Source of the DNA: Mangrovimicrobium sediminis | Lineage (GTDB): Bacteria; Pseudomonadota; Gammaproteobacteria; Pseudomonadales; Halieaceae | Direction: 5' to 3' | DNA length: 64,000 nt | Assembly (NCBI RefSeq): GCF_004745945.1 | Contig: NZ_SRLE01000011.1 | Coordinates: 124,001-188,000, forward strand | Shown: one piece after another, positions 38,352 through 49,300 of the stretch | Position numbering within the stretch: the stretch's first letter is position 1 | Layout of the letters: the number at the start of each line of letters is the position of its first letter | Translations under genes and position numbers: made by a program | The notes under the pieces: generated by a model | What the model was told of the DNA's origin: nothing | Database searches by the model: none | Seen by the model: the letters and a program-made list of their open reading frames with translations, nothing else

Positions 38352-40811
38352 ATGTCCGCCTCGCGCTCAAGTAGTCTGCCAGCGACTCGCCCCTCGCAGG
38401 AAGCATTGCGTCCGCTTCATATTGTGGCGGGACTCGGTGGCGCGGAGCGCGAGTTGCTGGCGACATGCCTGGCGCTTTTTGACGAAGCTTCGCTGGGATC
38501 GCATGTCAAGCGGGTATACGAAAAGGCAAGAGGTCAGGTGCGTAAGTTGACAAGCGATGAACTTTTGCAAGTCGCAGACAACGTCAAACACCGGCAGCAC
38601 CACTGGTTGGAGTCGAGCCTCAGTGAGGAACAGCTACGACTGGTATTGTGGGCGCAATTACGTAGCGCCCTGGGGTTGGGGCCACGCTTATCAGCGAGCT
38701 TGGTCGGCGCGGAACTCTTGGCTGACGATGTCGCAGCAGCTGTGATAAGCATCTTGTCACCCGTTCCGAGCAGACTGGAAGAAGGTAAGGATTGGCTTTG
38801 CGAACGAGGTCTGTGGAAGCGAGCTGACGTCGACGAGAGCCAGGTGGTGAACCTACAAACCGTCGTCGAGCCCGTACTGCGAGAGCTACTTGAGTCGGCG
38901 CTCTCGGCTAACGCTGACATTGGTAATGAAAGTGAATGTGGTGGCTCCATCGATCGCGCGGTCGCAGCCATGTGCGCACTCAGTCCGGACGAACAGGTAC
39001 GCATCAGAGAGGAACTTGGAGTAGATGAGATCAATGCGGCTGCACTGAGTAAGATTTTGGCTACGGGAGGCGGATTGGCCGTGTTCAGTAGTGCAGTGAG
39101 CATGGCCGGGTTTTCCGCCTACATTTTGGCAGCTCAGGCGTCCGCCTTCATTCCACTTGTCAGCGGTCCGGGCCTAGTCTCTCTCGTGGCGGTCGTTTCG
39201 AACCCGATTACCGTAGTGGCGGGCACCCTTGGTATGGGGTGGTGGCTGGGTAGTTCGGCTAATCAGAAGATTCGTGCGACCGTAGCAACACGCATCGTCG
39301 CGATGCTCGCTATTCGTGGTATGGGGGTTGGCCGCCCCGGCCTGTTTTCAGCATTGCAGGCATTTGCTGGCGCGGAAAATCTCGCCCCGGACCAGGGTCT
39401 CACCGAAGAACTTCTCGAACAGTATCGAGAGGAGTGGCGTTTAGTGAGGCCAACAACGCGCCTTCCCTCTGAAAAATCGCCTCGCGAATGGCAAGAGTTC
39501 GATCGACCGCTCAACGACACTGACCGCCAGCGTAGTTCGCAACTGGAATCTGAGAATGCCGTGGCGATGGGTGTCATGACAGTCGGAGATATGCTTTATG
39601 GCCTCGCCCAGATTAGCCCCGAGGCTATCGCCGCGGCTAACTTTTCTTACCTTGCGGATATTGACGGCCCGCTAGACTTTGCTTTGCTCGCGGCGGGTAT
39701 GGGTGAGGGCGCTGCTACGCGCCTCAAGGGCTATATGGCCGAGCAGGTAGTGGCGGCCAAACTGCAAGCATCTGGGCACGTTGTCAGTATGCCTGACTCA
39801 GCAAGCGAGCCTGGTTGGGACCTTTTGGTCGATGGGGAGATGGTCCAGGTAAAATTCCACAGTGATCTGGACGGAATTCTCACGCACTTCAAACAGTACG
39901 ATTACCCGGTGATCGCCAACACCGAATTGATGGGGCAGATTCCTGAGGAACTGATAGGGCGTGTTCACTTCATTGACGGTGTGAGTAATGAACTAGTCAC
40001 CCAAATCGCCGATATGTCGATCGCGGCGGGACAGAGTGCCACAGATCCCGATGTGGCGGTGTTTGCCTTGGCTATCTCGGCTTATCGCAGCGCAAAGGGC
40101 GTATACGAGGGCGAACTGACGGGCGCGCAGGCCGTCGAGCAGGTTTTGATGGATGGTACTGTGAGAACTGGTCTGGCTATCACCGGAAACTGGGCGGGTG
40201 CCAGTATCGGACTGTTTCTGTTCGGTCCGGCCGGCGCCTGGGTATTGGGCGCCGGAGTACCCATCCTGGCGCAGTCGCAGACAGGAAAAGTAGTCGGCCA
40301 GGTGAAAGACAGCGTTTCACTTCCCGAGAGAAAGCGATGGTCGGAGCGCACACATGCCGCCCTGGACAAATTACAGGCTGCTGGGCTCAGCGCATTGCAT
40401 TCAAGAATCACACAACTGGACAGCATTGTCGCAAATGTTGGTGCGGGCCCTGTGCAAGCGTACATTTGCCATCGGGTGGCAGACCAACGCCAGTATGCCG
40501 AGGAGTGTCTCCGACGGCTTGAGCAAATAGACCGCCAATGTGGGAAACAGCCGGAGCAACGCTTTTCAGCGATTTTGCATTGCTTTTCCACCAGCGGTAT
40601 ACATCCTATTGCTTACCAGATCGAGCTATCCTCAGCCTCGGACAGTATGAAAGAGCGTCCAGGATTTGCTGAAGAATGGCGTTCCAAGGAAGTACAAGGT
40701 TATATCGACAAGGCCAAGTCGTATGGAAGTAATGCTTTACAGGAAGGCCGTGGAATTAGCGAAAAAATAGGCCGTTGGGTACGTCGGGGTGAGTACGATA
40801 TTGACCGATAA
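38352..40811 (+). CDS. Large membrane protein with PD-(D/E)XK-like domain, relative of the 3674-5308 protein
   Basis: An 819-residue protein. The N-terminal third is helical. Residues about 235-305 are strongly hydrophobic (LAVFSSAVSMAGFSAYILAA, VSLVAVVSNPITVVAGTLGMGWWLG) in a way that recalls YaaW/DUF3944-type proteins. Residues about 455-560 hold RLKGYMAEQVVA, then PGWDLLVDGEMVQVK, PVIANTEL and GVSNELV. This block lines up with the 544-residue protein at 3674-5308 (KGAYLERLVA, DTDIVIDGVAFQIK, PIIATTEV, GYSNEDL). The D...Q-x-K core suggests an Mrr/PD-(D/E)XK nuclease. A glycine-rich hydrophobic segment follows. AAAGGAG precedes the ATG. The family is unnamed to me; membrane attachment and DNA cleavage are both inferred. 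Confidence 0.72.
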   Translation: MSASRSSSLPATRPSQEALRPLHIVAGLGGAERELLATCLALFDEASLGSHVKRVYEKARGQVRKLTSDELLQVADNVKHRQHHWLESSLSEEQLRLVLWAQLRSALGLGPRLSASLVGAELLADDVAAAVISILSPVPSRLEEGKDWLCERGLWKRADVDESQVVNLQTVVEPVLRELLESALSANADIGNESECGGSIDRAVAAMCALSPDEQVRIREELGVDEINAAALSKILATGGGLAVFSSAVSMAGFSAYILAAQASAFIPLVSGPGLVSLVAVVSNPITVVAGTLGMGWWLGSSANQKIRATVATRIVAMLAIRGMGVGRPGLFSALQAFAGAENLAPDQGLTEELLEQYREEWRLVRPTTRLPSEKSPREWQEFDRPLNDTDRQRSSQLESENAVAMGVMTVGDMLYGLAQISPEAIAAANFSYLADIDGPLDFALLAAGMGEGAATRLKGYMAEQVVAAKLQASGHVVSMPDSASEPGWDLLVDGEMVQVKFHSDLDGILTHFKQYDYPVIANTELMGQIPEELIGRVHFIDGVSNELVTQIADMSIAAGQSATDPDVAVFALAISAYRSAKGVYEGELTGAQAVEQVLMDGTVRTGLAITGNWAGASIGLFLFGPAGAWVLGAGVPILAQSQTGKVVGQVKDSVSLPERKRWSERTHAALDKLQAAGLSALHSRITQLDSIVANVGAGPVQAYICHRVADQRQYAEECLRRLEQIDRQCGKQPEQRFSAILHCFSTSGIHPIAYQIELSSASDSMKERPGFAEEWRSKEVQGYIDKAKSYGSNALQEGRGISEKIGRWVRRGEYDIDR

Positions 40812-40882
40812 CTATTCGCGATCTGCGTTTAGCTGTGGCCTGCGATCAGAAATCTGAATAATTCTGTACTGGATCTATCTGG

Positions 40883-43800
40883 ATGTCCAAGGAACATATT
40901 ATCAGGAAAACACTGGGCGAATTGCGCAGTTTTCTGGATGAAATGGTCAATGAAACATCCCGTTACCGCAGCCTCCACAATCTGACTGAGCAGGTTGAGC
41001 ATCAATATCATGATCGCTTTCTGGTCGAGTTACTCCAAAACGCACATGACGCATTATTGAGCGAAACTAGCGCGAAACACCCTCAACGAGTCGCGATAGC
41101 CTACGAAGAAGAGGGCGAATTCGGATCCTTGTACGTCGCAAATGATGGGCGCCCACTTTCGGCTTCAAACTTTAAGGCGATAAGTAACCTGGGGCAGAGT
41201 GACAAGAACCCGCAGGAGTCCATAGGCAATAAGGGTATCGGTTTCCGTAGCGTTCTGGAAATCACCACTGAGCCATATATTTACTCCAGACAGTCATCGG
41301 ATAGCGATTATTTTGACGGCTACTGCTTCCGATTTGACCCAAAAATCATCTGTGTTCTCGGCACAGCAATAGGGAAGTTAGCAAACGGTGTGTCGGAAGT
41401 TGCATTCCCGGTAGATGATCGCGAGCTGCTGTGTACTTGGGAAGAAGCCAAGGTTGCGGAGTTCAATAGCCGGTTTGGCGGGGAAAACGCTGATGGATTG
41501 GTCGAAGAGCTCGGATATTTGTCGCCCTATGTCATGCCAATCCCGGTAGAGCTAGACGAATTTACACCGAAAGTTCTCGAGTTTCAGCGACAAGGATTCT
41601 CGACTGTCGTGAGGTTGCCGCTGAGAAATTCGTCGGCGCAAGCTGCCGTCAAAAGACGGCTTTCGGAATTGGAGGCCAAGTCAATCCTGTTCTTGGACAA
41701 ACTTGACTCCCTCTCATTGGAAGCGGAGGGTAAAGTCCGCAACTTCTTCAAGTCGCGTCGTCCTATTGATCAGGATCCGTTTTCGGGGGTCGAGCTTCGA
41801 GTCGATGAGGTCGATGGAGATTGCTCACCCGTTAAAGGGCACTGTTTCTGGGTGTGGCAGCGAACTATTGGTGGGGCGGGTAACGAAGAGGAGAGAAGCC
41901 GGATACAGGAAGCCGTAGCGGAACTTCCGGGCAGTTGGCATCAAGTAGAGCAGGCGACTGTTGCAGTCGCGTTGCAGAAGGACTCGGGTAGTGCGCCTGG
42001 TATGTTAAACATATATTTGCCCACCCGTGTGCCGACTGGCTGTGCAGCACATTTCAGTGGCCCTTTTCATGGGGACATGAGCCGAACCACCGTCGATTTT
42101 TCCAATCCATTCAATAAACTTCTGATAGATACGATCGCTGAGCTGTCAGTTGACATTGTCTTCGAAAGCCTTGTCGGTCGTGGGCAGCATGAGTTTGATG
42201 CAATCCTCGATCTCGTTGCCAGGTCCAACACCGATGAAGGTCGTGAGTGGTTCGAGGCATTAAGTTCCGTCTTGATCCAGCGGGGTATCGAGCTTCAATC
42301 AGCGGATATCCTGCTTACAGGGGATGATTGGAACAGCCCCGATATGTCAAGCCTGTTGCCTAGGGTCGAAGCCGCTGAAGTGATCACAGAAGATGTCTTG
42401 CGCCAACACGCGACTTTTCCGGTGGTAAACGTAAGCAGCTCTGATGCAACGAAGCAGTTGCAGGCTCTGTACGACAGCCTTGGAATTTCGGTAGCTCCAC
42501 TCGACGACGATATCGCAAATACTCTTGAACAGATTGCAGCGGATCTCCACAAAGCCGGAGCGAAAGCAAGTTGGAACGGGTTTTGGAAAGACACTGGAAA
42601 ATTGTTGAAGAACAAACCCCAACCACTTCTTTCGAAGAATGTACTGTTGGGAACAGATGGGCAGTTACACTCTGTTGGGGATGGATCTTCAGTCTTCTTC
42701 CAACCCAGAACTTCCGGAGATGATGAAGAGGTTAGACAAGATTTCGATGTCACAGATATTCCGGGAAGATTACGGAATTCTGTGGCTTTCCTGAGCGAAG
42801 CTATCGAAGTGCAGGTGCCCGGTGAGCGTGGTGGTATCAGAAACACGCCCGTACACTCATTTCTTTCGCAAGGACTGGTGGAAACCTACGGAATAGAGCG
42901 GATATTCAGCAGTGTCCTGGTCAAGGCAGTACCAGAACTGCCTATCAGTTTTGGAGCGGCTGACTCCGATTTGTGCCGCGAAATCTTGCATTGGGGATTA
43001 CGACTCTTGGCTGCCGCCAAGGGCGATCAGGAACAGGCCATCAGATTGCTGGGGCAGTTGCCAGTACCGTGCCGGGGAGGGTGGTTTCCCCTTAACCAGA
43101 CCAGTTTTGGATCTGGTTGGCATGGCAAGTCCGGTGAGAATTTGGAGGACTATCTCACTACCGTTGGCACTCCGGCTTGCGCTGCCGCGCATAAAAAGGT
43201 GTTGCTCCCGCCGGACAGTCTCTTGTGGGGCAGCCTTGGAGGAACGTCGATTCGCCTGTTGGTTGCGGCTGGAGTTTTCTCCGGCCTCAGGCTCACGGTC
43301 ATTAAGCCCAACACGTGGGCGTCTAAGCTATGGGTCTCGATGGCATCAGGAGTACAGCTCCCACTGCAAGGTCCGAAATCTATTGAGAACGAGATCTGGT
43401 CTAGCTATCGCGAGTACGTGGCTCAATCAAGCGCGCCGATGTTTATGAAGGCGTTCCAATATGAAATGGGTGCTCTGCACAGCCTTCCGGGTTTGGAAAG
43501 TTGGTCAGCTATGGAAGCGACAGCCCGCGAGCGCTTCATGCAACTACTGCTCGTTTCAATGCCTAACTGGGATAAAGTCGTCCCTTCCTGGCAAGTCACT
43601 CGACTCAGAAAAATCGGGGGTACGTCCCATACGCTCACCCCGGCGTCATTCTTGATGTTTTTCCTGCAAACGGTTGAGTGGCTTCAGGGAGTGTTCAATG
43701 AGGAAGCAGTTGAATTCGCGCCGTCTGAAAGGTGGTATATCCCCGCGTTTTCAAGATTAGGTGGAATACATCAGTATTCACACCTCCATCCAATGCCCCT

Positions 43801-46378
43801 GGAAATTTCCTCGGTTATTGACAGTGATCCTTCCATCGCGGAAGTGATGACCGAATTGGGTATGCCGACCTATCAGGGGCCTGAAGTTGAAACTCGATCT
43901 ACCCGATTACTGGAGGATTTGGCAGGTGCGCTGAATGATCCCGAGAACTATATCTCGAATACCAACGTGTTTCTTGGACAGGTGCGCGATGCTTGGGCGC
44001 AGTTTAATCCCTTTGAAGATGAAGGACCGCTTGAGTATGTGGTCATTAGTGAGGGGGCTGGAAATTTGCGAGTGGTCTCCCCTGCAGTTGAACAGCCTGT
44101 CTATATCCCGGACACAACGCATCAGATCCATCGAGGCCTGGAAGCGCATGCAAAGCCCCTGCTTGCTATAGAACCGCGAGACGCGAGGAGAATGGAGGCA
44201 TATTTTTCCCAAGCCTATGGGGAACGGATTCGTTTTGCATCACATCTGGAACAGCTAGCGCTAGTCGACGGAGAGGAATGGGTCGAAGTTGGTAATGAAA
44301 CGTTGCTCTCGGAAGAGTGCCCTTGGCTGATCACATTGGTGCTTGCTACTGTTGCATTCACCGGTAGCCAATCTCGTGGCACAGGGACCAAGCGTTTTAC
44401 GGAAGTCCTTGATGTACTGCGCTCGGTCAGAATTTGTTGGGTCAAACAACTCGATACCTGTTGGCGGTACAACGGCTTCATCGAAACACAACTAGACGCC
44501 CAAGCTCTCATCAGTGGTAAATCTCCGACCATTCTAGCTCTGGCAGGCGTTCAGAGTGATCTCAGTGGGCTTGCAGATGTATTGTCTGTGGTCGTCGGCC
44601 GTGGCGACATTGACATATCGTTAAAACTCCTTCTGAGCGAGCGCGAGCTCTTTGGGGAGTATTCGGACGACGAGCTGTGTCAGGCACTTAACAAGCTCAA
44701 TATAGCTCGAGATGAATTGGAGCAAGTTCAGCATCGGTGGATTGGTGATTTCGCATGGCAAATACGGCTTTGGCGTCCGCTGGTGCTTATATTGGAACCG
44801 GATGCATTTCTTGAAGAGCTTGAGTCTGCAACGAACCCAGAAGAGCTCTTCGCTGCAATTTCAAATCTGGGTTTTTCTTCCGAGCAGCTCGAGCAGATGA
44901 CCGGTCTCGTCAACAGTTCGAGTGGCTTCAAGACTCTGGGGCAGGGTGCCAACGAATTACTTGGCGATGTCGCAGAGCTTGGAGCGTGGAATAGCGCACT
45001 GGAACGGTGCGGAGAAGCAGTTGTAAAGAACGACGAAGTTGTTGAAGATTTTCGTGGAGTGATTGAATCCCTTCGGCTGATATTTCGACAATTTTCCAGG
45101 GCGCTCGTGATCCGTGCAGGCGGTGAGATAGCTTTCGATACAGTCTATCATCAGATTTCGAGCATTAAGTGCCCAACCAACTATTCCGAACGTTACTGGA
45201 CCTTGCCCTTTAGCGGCGTAATGTCTGTGGTTGTTCAATCATTAAGCACCTTGGATGTTGATGAATCCTTGCTTGAAGCTGTGGCCGCTGCCTCCAGTCT
45301 GCCGGATCTGCGGGAACGCCTCTCAAAGCTTGATATCGATGTTGTAACTGACCCACTCGAGGTCCAGGCAAAAAACCAGCGTTTGCTCTCGACGACCATT
45401 GAAAGGCTGCGGTCTGTAGCAATAGCTTGGGCCACGAGGCGTGACATCGACGCGGGGTTCTGGGCTCAGGAGCGAGCGGCCATCGAAGGTAAACTAGTGC
45501 AGGAGCTCTCTCAGAGAGCCTATATTCAGGTTTGGCAAGCGTCTGACTGTGTCGCCATGCTCAGCGCGTTAAAGCCTGCTGGCATTAGTAGCGAAATCTG
45601 GGACGCGATCGAAGAGTTTAGCGCCATAGACAAGATGATGGAGAAGCTTGGCGTATCTCCAGCTGATATAGCTGAAGCTAGCAAGGTCATGGAACATTAC
45701 CGTGAGGCAGAGACCAGGCGCAAAAATGCTGTTGAGGTTTGTGGGTCCGAATTTACGAATACGTCGGATAACCTGGGTACTCTCATGGAACATATCTCTG
45801 GTCTCGTGAGCCTCGACAGCCTGGAACTGCTGGATGCAACCCATCCGGGCGACCTTGAAGCACAAACGAGAAAAGGGAAGCCAAAGCCGACAAAATCCAC
45901 GCCAGGACCAGGCGGTGGACAAAAGTCGAAAGGCCGGATGTCCCAGGCAATGAAGGACCTAGTGGGGCTCGCAGGGGAAATTCACGCCTATCGCTTGCTG
46001 GAGTCGAAGTATGGGAAGGAAGTCGTGAGTCCGAGTAGCTGGAAATCCGAAAACAGTCGCCACTCTTTTCCCGGAAATGCTGCAAGCGACGACTATGGCT
46101 GTGATATTGAAATCGTTGTGGATGGGAAAACCTATTACTACGAGGTCAAGGCAAGTCAGTCGGATGATGAATCTTTTGAGATGGGCTCTAGCGAAATCCG
46201 TCTCGCCCTAGGCTGCGCAAAAGGATGGAAACGGCAATTCCGGATTATCCATGTGCTGAACGCGCTCACCGATAGTCCCATTCTACGAATCCTGCCCAAT
46301 CCCTATGACAGCAAGCAACAGGATAGGTATCGCTTCGAAGAAGCGGGTCTGCGGGTACGATATCACCTGGCCGACTAG
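40883..46378 (+). CDS. Sacsin-like GHKL ATPase with C-terminal DUF3883 domain
   Basis: The largest protein of the window, 1831 residues. The N-terminal 250 residues are a GHKL ATPase of the sacsin/Hsp90 type: FLVELLQNAHDALL (N box, about residue 47), LYVANDGRPLS (D-x-G-like box) and SIGNKGIGFRSVLEI (G box, about 113). A long middle of mixed helices and beta strands follows. Residues about 1690-1815 form DUF3883, with AGEIHAYRLLESKYG and GCDIEIVVDGKTYYYEVKAS, a PD-(D/E)XK-like core also present in the SNF2 helicase of this window. Such giant proteins are found in defence islands and may couple nucleotide-driven conformational change to a nuclease-like effector. Base composition is more AT-rich than the T4SS region. 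Its stop overlaps the convergent gene by 3 or 4 bases. Confidence 0.88.
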   Translation: MSKEHIIRKTLGELRSFLDEMVNETSRYRSLHNLTEQVEHQYHDRFLVELLQNAHDALLSETSAKHPQRVAIAYEEEGEFGSLYVANDGRPLSASNFKAISNLGQSDKNPQESIGNKGIGFRSVLEITTEPYIYSRQSSDSDYFDGYCFRFDPKIICVLGTAIGKLANGVSEVAFPVDDRELLCTWEEAKVAEFNSRFGGENADGLVEELGYLSPYVMPIPVELDEFTPKVLEFQRQGFSTVVRLPLRNSSAQAAVKRRLSELEAKSILFLDKLDSLSLEAEGKVRNFFKSRRPIDQDPFSGVELRVDEVDGDCSPVKGHCFWVWQRTIGGAGNEEERSRIQEAVAELPGSWHQVEQATVAVALQKDSGSAPGMLNIYLPTRVPTGCAAHFSGPFHGDMSRTTVDFSNPFNKLLIDTIAELSVDIVFESLVGRGQHEFDAILDLVARSNTDEGREWFEALSSVLIQRGIELQSADILLTGDDWNSPDMSSLLPRVEAAEVITEDVLRQHATFPVVNVSSSDATKQLQALYDSLGISVAPLDDDIANTLEQIAADLHKAGAKASWNGFWKDTGKLLKNKPQPLLSKNVLLGTDGQLHSVGDGSSVFFQPRTSGDDEEVRQDFDVTDIPGRLRNSVAFLSEAIEVQVPGERGGIRNTPVHSFLSQGLVETYGIERIFSSVLVKAVPELPISFGAADSDLCREILHWGLRLLAAAKGDQEQAIRLLGQLPVPCRGGWFPLNQTSFGSGWHGKSGENLEDYLTTVGTPACAAAHKKVLLPPDSLLWGSLGGTSIRLLVAAGVFSGLRLTVIKPNTWASKLWVSMASGVQLPLQGPKSIENEIWSSYREYVAQSSAPMFMKAFQYEMGALHSLPGLESWSAMEATARERFMQLLLVSMPNWDKVVPSWQVTRLRKIGGTSHTLTPASFLMFFLQTVEWLQGVFNEEAVEFAPSERWYIPAFSRLGGIHQYSHLHPMPLEISSVIDSDPSIAEVMTELGMPTYQGPEVETRSTRLLEDLAGALNDPENYISNTNVFLGQVRDAWAQFNPFEDEGPLEYVVISEGAGNLRVVSPAVEQPVYIPDTTHQIHRGLEAHAKPLLAIEPRDARRMEAYFSQAYGERIRFASHLEQLALVDGEEWVEVGNETLLSEECPWLITLVLATVAFTGSQSRGTGTKRFTEVLDVLRSVRICWVKQLDTCWRYNGFIETQLDAQALISGKSPTILALAGVQSDLSGLADVLSVVVGRGDIDISLKLLLSERELFGEYSDDELCQALNKLNIARDELEQVQHRWIGDFAWQIRLWRPLVLILEPDAFLEELESATNPEELFAAISNLGFSSEQLEQMTGLVNSSSGFKTLGQGANELLGDVAELGAWNSALERCGEAVVKNDEVVEDFRGVIESLRLIFRQFSRALVIRAGGEIAFDTVYHQISSIKCPTNYSERYWTLPFSGVMSVVVQSLSTLDVDESLLEAVAAASSLPDLRERLSKLDIDVVTDPLEVQAKNQRLLSTTIERLRSVAIAWATRRDIDAGFWAQERAAIEGKLVQELSQRAYIQVWQASDCVAMLSALKPAGISSEIWDAIEEFSAIDKMMEKLGVSPADIAEASKVMEHYREAETRRKNAVEVCGSEFTNTSDNLGTLMEHISGLVSLDSLELLDATHPGDLEAQTRKGKPKPTKSTPGPGGGQKSKGRMSQAMKDLVGLAGEIHAYRLLESKYGKEVVSPSSWKSENSRHSFPGNAASDDYGCDIEIVVDGKTYYYEVKASQSDDESFEMGSSEIRLALGCAKGWKRQFRIIHVLNALTDSPILRILPNPYDSKQQDRYRFEEAGLRVRYHLAD

Positions 46379-49300
46379 ATAACGCTAACCAGCCCACCTG
46401 ACACTGCAAAGTGTATCCATTTGCTGATAACGGGCTTCGATGAGCAGGTCCGTAGACCTTCAACATACGCGTCAAGTTGGCCCGAATAGCTTAGAGCTAT
46501 CTCCTCCCATTCCGAGCGCCCTCGGGGCGAGGCTTTGTGATCAATTACTATCAGTCCCTCCTCGGTTTCTACCAGCAAGTCGATCCAACCCGTCACTACT
46601 TGTCCCGATGGCGTCGTATAGGTGAGAGGGTATTCTGTATAAAAGGCCGTGGGTGAGAAATTGTCATCCAAGGCCTCGATTAGCCGACGACAACATGTGT
46701 CCGCGGCCTCGATCGAGATCACTTCATGAACACCGTAGTCCAGCAATATTCTCGAGGTGGCTTGCTGGCCCATTATAGTCGTTGCGATCACCGCATGTAG
46801 TGCGGAGCCGAGGGTGGCAGGGTCGTAGCTGCCGTTCACCTCAATGCGGTCACCCAAGGTAATGATTTCGCCGATGCTTGCACTCTCAACAGGGGCTACG
46901 GATGATGGATTTTTTCGTAGTGACAGCAGTGTGTCTGGGAGGCCGGGGAATTCCGGCCAGAACGGCTGGTAGGGTGGAGCTGCAGTCACATTATTGGTTT
47001 CCACCAGTTCAATGGCCCTGCAGGGGATGGCTCTTCCATCCGGTAAGATCAGGCTGTCCCCATCAGGTAACATCCAGCCGGCCTGCAGTGTATCCATCCA
47101 GGGGCCGCTTGCTCTCTTGTTGTCCATGCACAGAATCAGGCCGTCCCTGGCGCGTGTCAGCGAAACGTACAGGAGCCGCTTGGATTCCTGGACTTCCTGT
47201 TCCAGCGCGTTCTGTCCGTCCTGGCTCTCCGTAATAGTATCCAGTACCTCGACTTTGGTACTGTGGTTTCCAAAAAATCTGGGCCAATAGCGCAGGGTAC
47301 GATTCGCCAATGGATCATCCAGATCGATGGGTGAGGGGGAGGGGAGGACAGTTAGCCCCCACAGACGTGGCTTCAACTCTGTGCACAGATCCATGGCAAC
47401 CACAATGGGCCATTCCAGGCCTTTTGCTCCATGGTGAGTTACCAGTTGTATCGCATCCTCGTTGCCGCCGCTGGCCTGTGTATCTTCTTCAGCATCGGCC
47501 AGTGCCCGAAGCCATAGGATAAGACCCGCGGTGGTAGCGGGCTCGCTCTGTGCCTTGCACTGGTCGAGGTAATCCTGGGCGTGATTGAGAAGTGCGGCCA
47601 AGTTATTGAGTCGATGCTGGGTGCGCTGCGGGGTTGGCCCCCAACGAGTAATTGACTCCCGCACCCCGGCAGCATCAATGGCAGTGCGCAGGGCTTCTAC
47701 GGGTGTAAGGTAGGGCATGCGGCTGCGCAGTGCCTTCAGATTGGCGAGTGGCCCTTGCATATCTTCCAGCCAGGAGTGTGCCGGTTTCTCAGGGGCTTCA
47801 ATGTAGGCCAGGCGCTGGCTGATCCAGGCTTCCGGATTTTCGCAGGTGCTGAGGCTGTGAATTTCAGCCGAGGCCAGGTTGTCCAGCGGATCGACAAGGC
47901 GCCGCAGGCAGGCGAGCGCCAGGCAACACTCAGGCGTGCTCAGTAGTCCTGGGCGTTTATAGCGAATGGGCAGCTTCGCATCGGCCAGGGCATTAGCGAT
48001 CTCCCCGAGGTTGTCATGATTGCGACAGAGAATGGCGATATCCCCATAACGCAGGGGGCGTGGCTGGTTGCAGTGCTTGTCGATCGCTTGGCGACCGCTG
48101 TCTAATAAAGACGTTATGCCACCTGCCAGCGCTCTGGCTCGCACATCCTTTCTTCCACCCTGAAGGCGCCAGGTTTCCACTGCAGGTTGTTCAGGCAAGG
48201 GGGCCCGCTGCGGGTTGAGCTCGACCTGTTCTGCGCCCAATGTGTCGCTGAAGGCTGGCACAAAAAGGTTGTTCGCATACGCCACCAGTTCCGGGGTGGA
48301 TCGCCAGGAATCCCCGAGTATCTCCGGAGCGTTGCCCTGCTCAATGACTCGACGCAACACGGCGTCCATCAGCGAGGGGTCGGAGCCGCGGAATCCGTAG
48401 ATGGATTGCTTTATATCGCCGACCCAGATGACCCGATCGGCTAACCTGGAGAGCTTCAGGAAAAGTGCCAGTTGGATCGGGCTGGTGTCCTGGAACTCAT
48501 CTACCATGAGCAATTCCAACTCCTCGCCCAGGGTTGTGGCGACGGTAGGGTTATCCAGTAGCTGGTAGAGCCGCTGCTCCTGGTCCACGAAATCGATCAG
48601 GCCTTTCTGCCGCTTCATTTCCTGGTACGCGATGAGGCTGTCAGCGGCAATGGCGAATGCCAGTTCGGTGAAGTCGCGGAGGTCTTTGTGCAGCTGAGGA
48701 TGTGATGCGAATTGCGTTGCAATGTCTATAAGAGGTGCAACGTGATCGCGGGATTTGGCACCGACTTTACCCTTACTAAGCGATATCCATTCGGGCCAGG
48801 TGAGGCGTCGGTGGATCAGGGCAGCCCGGGCGCCGGTGAGCAACGATACAAACTTGCTTGTGTCCTGGGTCTTGTCATATTCGGTGTCGATTGCAGCTAG
48901 TGCATGATTTACGGCACCCAGAAGCTCATCGTCAAACTTGCGGTCAATCGCAGGGGGAAAATACGCCAGGAGTGAATCAGCGCTGGATTTGCCCAGGGCC
49001 CTAATGGTATCCGGTGATTGGTTGTTGGCTCTGGCAGTATCGACGATCTTTTTGACTTCCTGGCGCCAGAGCTGTTGCTTGGTTTGCGTGTCTGCGATTT
49101 GCAGTCGCTGCGCGAGGATGTTCATTTTTCGTATCGTGGATTTGTTGCCTGTGAGGGCCTGTTCCATAGCGCGATAGAAGAGTATGTCTCCCTGGTCCTC
49201 GTCGATCACCTGCTGGTCTGGAGGGATTCCCGCCTCAAAGGCGAAACGACGCAATATCTCGCCACAGACGCTGTTCACGGTGCCTATCAGGGCCTGCTCC

